Source of the DNA: Syncephalis plumigaleata
Lineage: Eukaryota; Zoopagomycota; Zoopagomycetes; Zoopagales; Piptocephalidaceae
Direction: 5' to 3'
Assembly (NCBI GenBank): GCA_025201365.1
Contig: JAIXMF010000010.1
Location: 186,001-250,000 of the forward strand
Length of the DNA: 64,000 nucleotides
Below, piece by piece: positions 1-16,268 of the stretch. Each line of letters opens with the position of its first letter. Positions within the stretch are counted from its first letter, which is position 1. The notes under the pieces are model-generated. The model saw only the letters and a list, made by a program, of their open reading frames with translations, was not told the DNA's origin and did no database searches. The position numbers and the translations under genes were made by a program.

Positions 1-1791
<1,791 letters not shown>

Positions 1792-1939
1792 TATTGAACC
1801 ATAAGCAGGCGTGTCGTTATATAAAGAGCGAGGAAAAAGAGAAAGGGCGAAAATCGTATTGTGATAACTTGTTCTTTTTTTCCATTTTGATCATCCCCCA
1901 TCTTCTGAATCGATCGTTGCCTACAACAATCTATTCAAT

Positions 1940-3293
1940 ATGGCCAAGAAGAAGAGGAAGCAAGTACAAACTAAGCCATGGTGCTGGTAAGATCATACTA
2001 AATAGCTATATTGTATGTATGCTATAGCTCATTATTTCTTGTTTATATAGGTATTGTGAACGTGAATTTGAAGATGAAAAGGTGCTCATTACGCATCAAC
2101 GTGCAAAACACTTTAAATGTCCACAATGCAATAAAAAGATGAATACAGTGGGTGGACTTGTTATCCACTACACGCAAGTGCATAAGGAAACACTTCGCAG
2201 GTAAGTAGTGCTATAGTAGTGGTACTAGCATACAAATACAGTTGAATAACCATGGTTTGTATGTTCATTTGTTTGTTTGTTTGTAATCTATAGTACACCC
2301 AATGCTATTAAGGGGCGTGACTCTGTAGACGTAGAGATATTTGGTATGGAGGGTATTCCGGCAGCTGATCTTATTAGCTTTCAAATGCGTAAGGCAGCAT
2401 CAGGTGAACCAAATGTATTGGAACAATTACATCAGCAACAACAACAATCGCTTTATAAACGTCCTCGTATGAATACTGATCTACATCAGCCATTATCACC
2501 TGATGAAATACGTGAACAACTGGCTAGACATCAAGCTATCATCAAGAATGGTGGCAGTGTTGCATCAACATCTACTACTACTACTACCACTGCTAGTACA
2601 AGTACTACAGGAATAGTTAATCCATATGGTAATGCTATGCCACCACCACCACCACATCAACCTTATTATGGTCATCCACCACCACCGCCACCAGGTCATT
2701 TCGCTGGTCCACCTCATCCTATACCACCATTTGGAGGGCCACCTATGCAAGGAGGATTTCCACCGCACCCACCACCACCACACCATATGCCACCACATAA
2801 TCCATTTGGAGGTCCACCTATGCAAGGAGGATTCCCACCACATCCACCACCACCAGGAGCATTGTATCCAATGCATGCAGCAGCTAGACCAGGTAGTGGT
2901 ATACCCAATCCTATGATGTCACCTACTGCAGCATCGGTTGCCTCACCGGGATTACCACCCTCTATGGGAGGACCTCCATTGGCAGCTAGTACACCTGGTA
3001 CAGTAGCAGCAAGTGCACAAGGAACACCCATGCTATCGAGTGGATCGGAACAGACAACACCTGCACCTGCAACCATGGCTACAACAGCGGAAACAACGAC
3101 ATCACCACCAGCAATGACTAGTGCAGGTTCAGTTCCTGTGACTGCAGGCACTCATCTTGTATACAGCGATAATACAGTATCTGTGGTAAGTAGTAGTAGT
3201 AGTAGTAACTATTCATGAGATACACATACTAATAGAATATAGGAGGAGAAACGAGCCAATCTACCAAAATATCGTTATGTGGAGGCCCATTAG
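1940..3293 (+). CDS. BuGZ/ZNF207-like C2H2 zinc-finger protein
   Basis: Homologue of BuGZ (ZNF207), a spindle and kinetochore protein that binds Bub3 and microtubules. Exons are 1940-1986, 2051-2200, 2294-3185 and a 51-nt last exon 3243-3293; all three junctions keep frame. The N-terminus has the family start MAKKKRKQ, PWCWYCEREFEDEK and two C2H2 fingers (CPQCNKKM, then HYTQVHKE), followed by PNAIKGRDSVDVEIFGMEGIP, the family signature. The middle is a long low-complexity region rich in Pro, Gly, His and Met with two copies of a GGPPMQGGFPPHPPPP unit. The last exon supplies EEKRANLPKYRYVEAH, matching the EERRxxLPKYQ segment in the Bub3-binding (GLEBS) region of animal BuGZ. Without that exon the frame runs into a Ser tail at 3218, which is probably intron read-through. 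Confidence 0.88.
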
Positions 3294-4139
3294 CGTGTAT
3301 AGGAGGTCCATGATATATGATGATGTGAGCGAGCAAGCTAACAAACAAACAAGTAAAATGTAATAAGAATAATCATCAATGTGTGTTTACTTGAATAGGA
3401 ATAGCTAAGCTAGATGATCATTTCTACCTATACCGGTATCACATACTTACCACCTTCACTGATAACTACTATATCCATAGTGTTTGCCTACATGTCCAAT
3501 GGTTAGTTGTCAACTACTATTATTATTGATTATCACTAGCACTCTATGTGTGTGTGTGTGACCATCGACCCAATGATTTAATGCGTGAGTGGATTTCTCT
3601 TTATTGACTACTGCTATTACTGCTGTATATCTATATCTCTTTCTACATCTTCATATACATAACGATCAGTATCACCATCATCATCATGGGAATCGCGTGT
3701 TTCTACTTTATGCGAGAACAACAACAACAACGACTATCAAGTTATATGGTATGCTTGTCTATATCTATCCGTGAATTGGTATTTGTCATTCTTCTATCTA
3801 GTATGGATAGCATGATCATAGTCATTAGTATAGTTTGTAGTTACTGACGATTCACGAATGAGTATGCATGTATATGTTGATATATATATATAGGTGGTGA
3901 GCAACACGTAATAAATATACACTCATTGTAGCTATAGACTTGATGTATATCGTATGTATTTATCTATACGAATTAGGTAAGAAGGATAAGCGTATTATTG
4001 CTATGAATTAGTGACTAGTATTCATCATATATTGTAGTAATGATAGGTAGGTAATTGCATAATCATCATAATGATTTATTAATGAATACCTTGTAGTATG
4101 TATAATAATAATAGCACAGACTACTATCAATTTCTATGC
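3294..4139. other. Intergenic region between two convergent genes
   Basis: No conserved coding frame was seen. The stretch holds a short TG microsatellite near 3547-3560 and AT-rich sequence. A 61-codon open frame at 3589-3774 is Tyr/His/Thr-rich low complexity and looks accidental. It should contain the 3' UTRs of the BuGZ-like gene and of Dus2. Confidence 0.6.
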
Positions 4140-6078
<1,939 letters not shown>

Positions 6079-7601
6079 ATGGAGAAGTTCTCTCGTTGGC
6101 GGGTACTTGTCATAGTATATACTATAAACAACCTATACTAATATAGATATTGTTTCTATTGTTTATGTATATGGTAATTAGGATGCTGGTACTGGCATTC
6201 AACCTTTCCTTCATCCTATGGTAAGCGTTTAAGTGTAATCAATACTACTTGCAATATTAAGTATCGTGTAGCCGGCTAGATCGGATAATTGGTCAATAGC
6301 CCTTCATAATGGAGTCAAGCAGTATCTAGTGGGGCCTATTCTGTTTGTCGTACGCTCAGTTCTATTGTTGGTCACCGCTTTGTTATGGCTGGTTGCTGAA
6401 TTACTAGGCGTGATAGTAAGTCTTACGCGTTATACTATCTATCCATACTAATAGGCATATTGCTTGATTCGTTATAAGCTGTGTATTCTACCCGGTGGTC
6501 GTCATCTAGCGCGCTATTATCTCGTAGGAGGATGTGCTAGGCTGGCTCTTTTCATTATCGGTGTATTCTGGATTGATACGAGTATTGTATCATTACGTCT
6601 AGGTCGTGATCAGAGCGATGATCGACGAGCACGTCCATCTAAATCAATCCAATTGAGCCATGGTGATATATTGGTAGTCAATAGTACAGGCTACTTGGAT
6701 ATACTTTACTTGATGGCACGGTAATACTAATCATTGTGTATAGCGAGACTACACTAATAATACATACACACATGTATATACATGTATATATTAGATGGAC
6801 TCCCGTGTTTACGCGTATTTATCATGATCGTGTGGAAGTGGTAACATTCTGGCAGGCATTACGTCAAACGGCAAATGCCACACCATTAGCAACAACACAG
6901 AATACACCGACGACCTTGTATTCTCTTGAGGAATTAGTACGTAAAGTCAAGGTTAAACGACTAGGTCCAATCATTATTCAACCTGAAGTAAGTCATTCAT
7001 ATTACTGTAATCAATATAGTATGATACGTGGTATTAAATTGATGTTACAAGGCTACCACGTCAAATGGACGCGCTCTACTTCAATTCTCACCAGTATTCC
7101 GTCATTTTGATCCCTCACTTACTGATTCGCAGATTCGTATTGCAACATTCAAGTAAGCTTGCTTATTGACTCTTATTAGCAACTAGATTAGTAACACTGA
7201 TTGATGTCACCGTTTAGATATCCCTATCATCACTATTGTCCCACATATAGTTTTGGTAGTCAGTGGCGACATTTCTTTAATCTATGCTGTCAGGTAAGCA
7301 GACATGCACATAATGATCGGATCTACTAGTCGGTTGACATATACTTTTTATCATCTTTGTTACTTTCTAGTATTACACACCTATGATGATTAGATATCTC
7401 TCTCCTCAAAAATGTCCTACTACTGCATCTACATCTGCATCAGCTGATAACACCAACGATAATGATCCATTAGGCGAAGAGATTGCCGTACTAATGGGTC
7501 AGATGAGTCGATTACGTCGTACTCAGCTCGGTGTACAGGACAAGTATGAATTCCTACAATTCTACAAACAGCGTAATGAAGGTCGTGTACGACGTAGATG
7601 A
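6079..7601 (+). CDS. LOA1: Loa1/Vps66-like lysophosphatidic acid acyltransferase
   Basis: Family role: acyl-CoA:lysophosphatidate acyltransferase of the ER and lipid droplets, linked to triacylglycerol balance. Exon 1 is only 24 nt (6079-6102, MEKFSRWR) and exon 2 is 6182-6220 (DAGTGIQPFLHP). Together they give the MEKxxxWRDxGTGIxPFLP start typical of the yeast protein. The next exon has a hydrophobic span VGPILFVVRSVLLLVTALLW and a second one, LALFIIGVFWI. The acyltransferase core reads NSTGYLDILYLMARWTPVF. Where most PlsC enzymes have H-x4-D, the His position is Ser here while the Asp is kept. The final exon ends in a basic tail (QRNEGRVRRR). About seven exons. Confidence 0.8.
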
Positions 7602-7755
7602 TCACATATTACCCATTGGATATGCATTTCTAGTTCATTATATAACAGATAGGATAGGCAATATCATAATAAAAGATGAGTTTGCTAATAATAATACATA
7701 GTAATAGTATGGCTCAATAGTAAAAGTGCATTTATTATTAATTAACGCGTTACAA

Positions 7756-8628
7756 TTATAGCGTCAAAACAATTTGGTCATCTTTTATACTTAATTTAAT
7801 CTAGTATTCAATCATTATACATGTGTATATACATTAGTAAACTGAATACAATACTAATAGTAACAGTGTTATTTACCATTTGACCTAATCGTTTCTCTAG
7901 TGCTTCCTTATCCAAATCAAGAGATGAATCCAGTTTCTTGCCTAATTTCTTGTATAATGATTTTAACGTAATCTCTTTCTCCTATTTGATTCTATGAGTA
8001 TTCGCGGTATTTATGAACTAGCACATATTTTGCGTATTAACTTACCTTCTTGATTGTCTTTTTAACTAATGCCTTGATCTTATCATCGACAGTGTTATCA
8101 TCAGTGCTGGATGCTGTCGTAGTTTTACTCTTCTTATTGGATTCATTCACTGTTGATTCATCTAGTTTACGTTTATCATTACTGCTAATGGAGGTTGCTT
8201 TCAACTCGTCAATGATTGATTTCGGTACACTGCTACTACTTTCATTCGTGTTCTTCTTTTCTACTTGTTGCTGCTGTTTCTGTTGTTTCTGACCATTTTG
8301 TTGACCTCCTTTCTATAGAATTATTATATCGTTATATTCATGAATGTAAATCTAAATAATTTGATTTACCTTTGCTCCCTTGTAAAGTGCACCTTGATAC
8401 TTTTCTGCCTCGGAAATACAAGTAGTGTGTGAGCGATACTCGGTACCGTAAAAGTCAGTACTGCAGTCAACACAGGAGAAACTAGCGTTGGGACATCTAT
8501 TAAAGTGTTGGTCCAACTTTGGCTTCTTAATCGTGTCCTGACAGTAATTGCATACTAAACAGTCGTGTCAACCAACAAGTTAGCTAACTATATCATAACT
8601 AATAGAAATACTTACCGAACGATACCAT
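7756..8628 (-). CDS. LYAR-type C2HC zinc-finger nucleolar protein
   Basis: Small protein of the LYAR / yeast YCR087C-A family, nucleolar proteins tied to ribosome biogenesis. Exon 1 is 13 nt (8616-8628, MVSF). Exon 2 has the paired zinc fingers CNYCQDTIKKPKLDQHFNRC and CVDCSTDFYGTEYRSHTSC. The middle is a Lys/Gln/Ser-rich linker (QKQQKQQQQVEKKN). The C-terminal segment TIKKEKEITLKSLYKKLGKK is followed by a last exon ending at the stop at 7756 (IKLSIKDDQIVLTL), a conserved-looking C-terminal motif. Without this last splice the frame would run on into AT-rich intron. Transcribed convergently with the Loa1-like gene; the two stops are about 155 bp apart. Confidence 0.82.
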
Positions 8629-8920
8629 TGTGTAGTAGTAGTAGTAGTAAATAGAAAAGAAAACAATTATTAAGCGTAATAAAAAAAAGAAAAATATCCA
8701 CACTCTCTAGATGTACACATCTAATGGCAATGGGTGGTGAGTGATGAGTGGAGAGTGGACATCAAGCGGACCTGCGATGGAGCGAAGGTTGCCACACCAC
8801 CAGGCAATTTCCCGGCTTCCCCCTCTCTCTCTCCCTCTTTACTATTATCCGTCTGGTTGAGAATATACCCAATAACATTCGGGTTTCTACACCTAGGACA
8901 GACAGATACTATCGATCATC
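8629..8920. promoter_or_regulatory. Divergent promoter: LYAR-type gene and eL38
   Basis: About 290 bp between two divergently transcribed ribosome-related genes. A pyrimidine run (ccctctctctctccctcttt, about 8820-8839) lies roughly 85 bp upstream of the eL38 ATG, as is common for fungal ribosomal-protein promoters. The role is inferred from position only. Confidence 0.4.
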
Positions 8921-9535
8921 ATGGTGAGTATAACAATATAGATATAGATGCGTAGATATAGATATGTAGAACGATGGATGGATGGATGGATGGATGAATG
9001 AATGAATAGGTTACATGTTCCATAGAGACTATTCATGTATATAGCTTTTGCGTAATTTAGTTATTTATCTATAGCAGTACTCGACTCTATTACTATTACT
9101 ATAATATGAATATGGGAATGTATATTAACACGTATATTATGACTACTACTACTATTACTATTATAGCCAAAGCAGTTGACTGAGATTAAGGAATTCCTTG
9201 AAGTGGCTCGCCGCAAGGATGCTCGTTGTAAGTAGCGACACACACATAGACAAACGAACATACTCGACAATATCACGACGTGTATTATTTATTAACGAGC
9301 ACTATTATTAACAAATAGTGGCCAAAATTAAGAAGAACGGCAGCCAAACCAAGTTCAAGGTGCGATGCTCTCGTTATCTCTACACTCTAGTCATTGAAGA
9401 CTTGGAGAAGGCCAAGAAGCTCCGTCAGTCTCTTCCACCTGGTAAGTAAAAGTATACTAAATGGTAATCATTTCTACGAGATTAATTGACTAACACTTGC
9501 TTCGTATGACAGGTCTTGAGGTTAAGACTATCTAA
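8921..9535 (+). CDS. RPL38: 60S ribosomal protein eL38
   Basis: Exons 8921-8923 (the ATG alone), 9167-9227, 9319-9441 and 9513-9535 join in frame to a protein of about 69 residues starting [20 protein letters not shown] and ending PPGLEVKTI. This is full length for eL38 and close to identical in its conserved blocks ([29 protein letters not shown]). The start is set by the family: no in-frame ATG exists in exon 2. The first intron (about 243 nt) is much longer than the others and contains a GGAT microsatellite, as is usual for regulated introns near the start of ribosomal-protein genes. Confidence 0.95.
8973..9007. repeat. GGAT/GAAT tetranucleotide microsatellite in eL38 intron 1
   Basis: Five to six GGAT units followed by GAAT units, wholly within the first intron of the eL38 gene. 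Confidence 0.85.
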
Positions 9536-9994
9536 ATTGGATTAAACTTGTTTTTCTCTCTTCTCTATCGCATCTTGTTATACACACATATTCTATTATT
9601 GATCCTTGTATTGGTTTATGTGTGCGCGGTATATATATGAGTATATATATATATATATAACAAGATGAACAACTGTTTCTATTGTTTACTATGGTGATGG
9701 TTGTTACGGTAATCTATATACATATAGGGTTAGGGATATCGTTTACCGTATATGATATTTCAACCTATGTGCGGATGTGTACAGGAGGAATAAACTACCT
9801 TTTGTTACTCCATTTGTATAGTAATCATGTCAAGTAGTAAAGTAATAATAGTAGCAGAACTATATGTTATTTATAAATGAAAAAAGACAACCATAGAATA
9901 GCGTAATAGATGATGAATAGGTAGTAGTAAGAGTAGTAAGAGTAGTAATATGTATATGTATATATATATAATGGTATACACTGTTGCGTATCCA
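9536..9994. other. Intergenic region between convergent eL38 and SIN3
   Basis: AT-rich, with a TA run at about 9642-9660. It holds the 3' UTRs of both genes. No coding frame was seen. Confidence 0.6.
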
Positions 9995-12900
9995 TTAGTT
10001 TGTTACTGCTGCTGCTGCGGTTGTTGTTGTTGCTTGTCGATAAATGCGATAATCCTTCTCATCTTGATCAATATGTTCCACGATTGTTTGACCATCTGTG
10101 CCTTGTAACCAGGTTAAGCATTGCGCTTCTAATGCTATAGGATCTTTAATGACATTCGTATCTGTATCTGTCATGTCATCATTGTTGCCATCATTATTGG
10201 CATTGTTGTTGTCCTCGTTCTCATTTGTTGTCTCCATAGCTGCATCGCTTACTACACGCGTAATATCGGCAGATGGATCAGTTAGATCACGCTTCCAACC
10301 ATTAGGGCCATTAAGCCATCGTTTCCATGTCTTGTAACGATGCTGCGTATCTCGCTTCAAGGATTGTGCCTTATCTTCTGCCGATTTACTAAATGTCGAT
10401 CTACGAATCAGCCAGTCACATCGATCGGCCATAAAGAACATTCGGTACGTGTTGGCACAAATCTTGACTTCCATATTGTCACGCATCATAAATGATTGTG
10501 AATCAATCTTGGGAGGATCCTCTGGTATTTGCCTATTGAATAAATAACAACAATAATAAATGAGTAAACTTGTTGCGTATACATACATTGTATACACTCT
10601 TACCATTTAACAAATGGTTGACGTTCAACGGATACACCCACTGTAGGCGTTAAACCTACGTAACTCTCTAGGTAGCGTAACCATCTTTCTTCCCGCGAGG
10701 CAGGATCATCTCCAAACTGATCATCATGATCAATGTATTGAATACGTAACTGACGAGTATCGAAATCCTAATGTAAAATGAGGAACAACAACAAGTTAAA
10801 TAAATAAGCATGATGACACCTATTAATCATTCATGTATGACTTACAAATTCAAATCGGAATAATTGATCATCGGTAGAATTGAGTAGGCCTTCTGCTCGA
10901 GCCCAGTAAGCCGTTTGTCGATGTGATCCAGTACGGCCATATTGACGGAATATATCCATTAATCCAAGACATACATGATCATTAACAATGGTTTGAATCT
11001 ACAAGTAAGATACAAGTAGATAATACGAATAGAATGTATTAGATTGACTCGTTATAATCCATACATTATTATACTAAACTTACTTGTCGTAGAATGGATT
11101 GAGCTAAATGACTAATTGTAAATAGGACATAACCCTTAGTGCCAAACAAGTAGCGTGTGTTATCCTCAAATGTTGTCTTGTCAATGTCTTGTGTGATTAA
11201 TCGAGCAATTAGATCGAGTTCTACTTGATAGTAATCCTCGACATCAAGATTATAATCATTTAGTGCTAATAACAGCAATATTAGTGAGAATTAGTGAATA
11301 CACTTCCTATTTCCTCTATTGTTGCAGTGCTATCACTTACAATTGGGACGATGTTGCATGGCTAGATCAACGGCAACCGAGTTAAGTTTACGTCGGTAAT
11401 GTTCATTATTAGCATGTTGTTTTAGTATTTGTAGACGAGAATACAATGTCTATAAGATAATGATTAGTCAATAATCAATGAATAGGCAGACAAGTCAAGC
11501 TTACCTGATAAAGTCGGAAGAATATATAGAATGCATTATTGCCATAACAGTTGAGTATAGGACGTGTTGTCGCGGGAGACGTGTCAGATCGTTGATTATC
11601 CTCGGTACCATTACCGTTGTCTATCGTAGTCTGATTGCTTGGATCACTAGTATTGCCGGGGCGTTGTACTTGGATCCACGTATCATGACGCTGTTGACCA
11701 TCGTGATTGTCTTGTTGCTGTTGCTGTTGCTCGTTCATATACGCATCATAACCACTAGTGGCTGGTATGGGTGTTTCATCTACGGCCATTTCTGATGTAT
11801 TAGAGGTGGATTCTGCTCGTTTCACCTCATTAGTCGTGTCGACATTATCCTCGGGTTTATCCTCGTCCATATTCATCGTACTCGATTCTTCCGTTCGTGA
11901 TGACTGACCATTCGTTACACCATTCGTATTACCTCGACGTAGTACATCTCTTCGTAGTGAATTCTCGCGACCACGCGTTCTACGACCGGGTGACGCTGAA
12001 TCCATGTCGGAATCATGCGATACAACCGAGAGTGCATCATCTCGATCTACATCGGATCCTGCTTCATCGGCACCGCTTCCTAATTCATTGTTACTATTAT
12101 TAGTACTATTGCTACTATCATCATTATGTGTATGATCATTACCATTATTGTTATTATTGTTATTGTTGCTGTTGTTGTTATTGTTATTACTGTGTATACG
12201 TCTAATAGTAACACGACCTAGTTTCTCGGGTTCTTTAGCGGGTAGACCAAACATATCTTTGATAAATCCAAGGATGAAATCTTCTACATGTTCACGATCA
12301 GCATGTGAGATGTTCGACTGTCGATCCATACACGCCATTAATACACAGGCTACATCGTAGCTAAGATCTATATCGTTGAAATCATACTCGTACTGATGGG
12401 TGGGTCGTGGATCACCGGGACGACGAGCCGCCATCTGTTCCTTGTAGATAGCCTCGATCTTTTCGAGGAACGCTTTCGGCGATAGTGTTCGTTTATCGTT
12501 GCCTTTAAAGTGAATGCCCTGATGATCGAGTGATTTATAATAGTTACGCGCCTCGACATCTCTCCATATCTTGTTGCTTTCACGCTATATATCGACATAA
12601 TCGTTAATAATAATGACCTATATAAATATATTATTAATTACCTGTGCTTTACGCCATTCATCATCTTTATGCTTTAGGCGTGCCAACACAATAGGTACAG
12701 TATTTGCTGGATTGTTCTGCAACTGTTCTATAATCTCCGGTGCCCTATCATCATAGACACGCTTGATGATACGCTTATAAATGGTACGACTCTGACCGCC
12801 TAAACCATCTGGTAAACGGAAAGCTGCCCGTTCCTCGGTCGTCATCGTTTCAATACGACGAGCAATTGGTTCCAGTAGGGCGATCGTGTGAATGTTCGCT

Positions 12901-15900
12901 TCGATATACAAGTCGTACTCGTATCTCTCCTCTTCGCATCGATGCATGGCCTCTTCGAACTGATTCTTACGATGAGCAATGAACTCCTGGTCTTCACTGG
13001 CCCATATTGGATGCGACACGTATTTGTTATTAATGACCTCGCTTGCTAGATCATCTCTACCCGAGCATGGAAGTCGTTGATCCTATCATTCACATTAGTC
13101 AATGTACATATTATAAACAATAGACGAGACACTTACAGCTACCGGTAGAACGCGATAACTATTGCTGGCTTGCTTGCATTTCGATAAATCCAACTTCTCC
13201 CGAGGTGGTGCCTCATTGATGACCACTTCCTGTTTACCGTCGTAGCCTACGAACATCTTGAACCATTCATATAACTCGGCGCGATTACTGAGGAATGGCT
13301 CGGCACGTTCCACCACTTGTTTACGATCGAGGATCTCTTGACTGAACAGATTGAGGATTTTAATGAATTCAACGTAGGTTTGCTTGTTCGTGAGATGGCG
13401 TTTAACTCGTTCGAAAAACACTAATTCATCGGCAGACGCACTTGTTCTCGCATCGAATCCCGTATTGGATGTTCCGATCAAACTAACCACTTGTCGTTGT
13501 CGTTTCTAATACATATAGGCAGCAAAGTATTGGTAAATCTCGTATCATTTCTCTATTCAGTCTCGTCTTACCCGCGTCGCATCGGCAGCATTAGCTTGAG
13601 AATCGCGTTTCTTACGACCAGCACCAGTTGCGCCAGTAGGTAAAGAGGATGCATTGGCGTATGCACCTGCACGATATGGATCTACCGCAGCTGCAGCGGG
13701 AACAGGAGCAGCCGCCATTGCATTAGCATTGCCACTCACTGCTGTATGAGCAGAGAATGTGCCAACAGGTGGTAATCGGGGTGCTTTATCATTTGCAATA
13801 AACAAAAATGAATTAATTCGTGTTAATAATATGTACACTCTGTTTCTATTGCTATTCATTTACCTGTACCCATACCAGCCACTGGTGGTCTAGCGGTAGT
13901 CGGTAGATTAGTCGTGGTACCAGTAGTTGCAGTAGCTGCAGGATCCGGTAAGAATTGCTTGAATTCTGCCAATAAATCCTCTGCATCGCGGAATAATATT
14001 TGTACATGAGCATAAACCTATAGTGATTCTAATGTTAGTAACAAAAGAAAGAGGACTATACGCTAACGACAAGCTTAGTCTATCCACACACGCACAAACA
14101 CTCACCTCTTTAAGTGGCTTATTTTCCTTTTGATATTGCTGCAAGATCTCCAAGAATTGCTTGTAAATGTCTGGTTGAGATGCAAATCGATTCTAACGTA
14201 CATATACAGTTTAGTAAATCATTATCATTTTGTTAGTAAAAATACATACTTTGATTTTGTTAACAAATGTAATAGCATGATTGAACTCTGCAGGTTGTGG
14301 TGGAGGCTGTTGTTGTTGCTGTTGCTGCTGTTGTGTCGGTGGCTGTTGCGATTGCGATGAAAGTGGTTGCGCTGCTTGAGATGGCATTGCTCCATAGGAT
14401 GGTATAGAGGCAGCTGTGGCAGATACTGCACTTATACTATTGCGATGACCACCAGCACCACCAGTACGACCACCCATAGCAGTTGTAGTAGCAGTAGCAG
14501 CATTAGCAGCAGGTTGACCGCCAACCATGTTAGTAGAGGGCGGGACCGGATAATTAGAGACACCATGAACATTTTGATGAATGGACGTCATTGGTCCAGA
14601 TGGTGCAGTAGTTGATGCTTGTGAAGAGGATGGCGCATGATTTGCTGCGGTTGCCGTTGTTGCCGTTTTCGTATAGTGTGGATGACTAGATTGTGATGAT
14701 ACACCGGGATAGTTGCCATTAGGTGTAGTAGTAGCTGTAGTAGTAGTACTACTACTTGTGCCAGGTCCATTAGCATTAATGACTGATGATGACGATGCTG
14801 ATGGTGATGGATTATAATTAGCAGCAGGATTATTATTACCATTACTGCTAATATTAGAAGTGGGTGCATGAATGTTAGATGTAGATGCAGCATAATTTGC
14901 AATGTTTGGCTTCGTATCATATTGGTCAGGTGATTTGATTGGTGGCAATGGTTGTACCGTGGTTGTTGTTGCTGCTGCTGTTGTTTGACGATCTACACCC
15001 TCATTGTTGACATTATTGGCAGTGGCAGCTACTGGTAGTACGTTACCACTTTCACCTTCTCGTGGTTCTGTCGTACTACGTCTCACATCAGGAGTGCCTT
15101 TTGCAGATGTCGATGTGGTAAAGTGATGTATTCTAGAATACTGAGGTGTGGTCACTCTTACACCGGAGTCATCCGTGTCAATCTGGAAACCTGGTGGAAG
15201 GAATGTGTTGAATCCAATGATTAAGGCAAGATTGTCGCCGAACAAGTCTAGAACACGTTCAATCACACCTGGCGTATCAATTCTATTATAGGAATGACGT
15301 CGTATTAGAAGACTGATTATAATGCTAATGTCCTTGCCATTATTATTATTATTATTTACTTACGCATGGCTTTTGAACTCTTTCATTATATCCAGAAATC
15401 GACTATAAACATCGGGTTTGTCGGCAAACTGACGTTTCACCTCTTCAAGGTAGACCAATGCATCGCGTACATTTAATCCGCTTCTTGCTCTCGATGACTC
15501 GCTTTCTGTATCTACCGTAGCGGTGGCAGACTGTGCTCCAACCGATGCGGGTGACCGAGCATCTGATCTCCCTTCCATTGATGCTGGTGGTGCTGACTCT
15601 GAGGCAACATGCGGACGAGTTGCAGTGACTGTACTGGTCTATTTCATAGCTTATTAGCATACTACCAATTGATCTAATATCAAATTGTATACTCACCAAT
15701 GGTTGATGGGCTGCATCTGCTGAATGAGATTGTGCAGATGATGCGACAGGTGTGCTTTGTTCATTCGCCGTTATTGCCGATTTAGCATCGATAGCTACGG
15801 GTGAAGCAGATGCCATAGCAGGCGAGACTGTCGGTTGACGATTAGTTTCCATACCTGTTGTAGTGTCTGTACTCGATGTTGCTGGTGCTGTGGTAGTAGC

Positions 15901-16268
15901 AGCAGCAGCTAAGGGTGATGTAGCAGGTGGTTGTGGAGACTTTTCTGCAACTATCTCACCATGCTCAATTGTGTCATCTACCATCATAGGATCGTCGGCC
16001 ATATTTGCTCCAGTTGTTTGTGATGTAACTGGTCCAGTCAATGATGACTCCTCTACTGCAGCTGATGGATTGACATGTACCGTGTTACTGAGCATATAGT
16101 TAATAAATGTAGGCCATTATTTGCTAATATATATACTACTAACCTGGAATCTATGGAAGTTGGAACTATCTCCATAACATGTTGCTGTGCATTGACATCA
16201 CTGGACGACACACTCGAACCGTGATTTTGTTGATGATTTTCTCCTGCATTACTCTCAGAATGCTCCAT
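9995..16268 (-). CDS. SIN3: Sin3 transcriptional corepressor scaffold
   Basis: Scaffold of the Sin3-Rpd3 histone deacetylase complex. ATG at 16268 ([14 protein letters not shown]), stop at 9995; more than ten exons and roughly 1,700-1,800 residues, normal for the family. Three paired amphipathic helix domains are visible: PAH1 at about 15190-15480 ([20 protein letters not shown]), PAH2 at about 13930-14290 ([12 protein letters not shown], then KQFLPD) and PAH3 at about 13240-13430 ([20 protein letters not shown]). After PAH3 comes the Sin3/HDAC-interaction motif [17 protein letters not shown], then [23 protein letters not shown]. The C-terminal Sin3a domain fills about 10-12.6 kb. Linkers are rich in Ser, Thr, Ala, Gln and Asn, including an Asn tract at about 12145-12190. 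The reading frame looks intact throughout. Confidence 0.93.

Noticed and set aside
2565-3151. Antisense open frames rich in Trp/Met/Gly opposite the BuGZ-like gene
   Set aside because: They are shadows of the Pro/His-rich low-complexity coding region and have no splice or family support.
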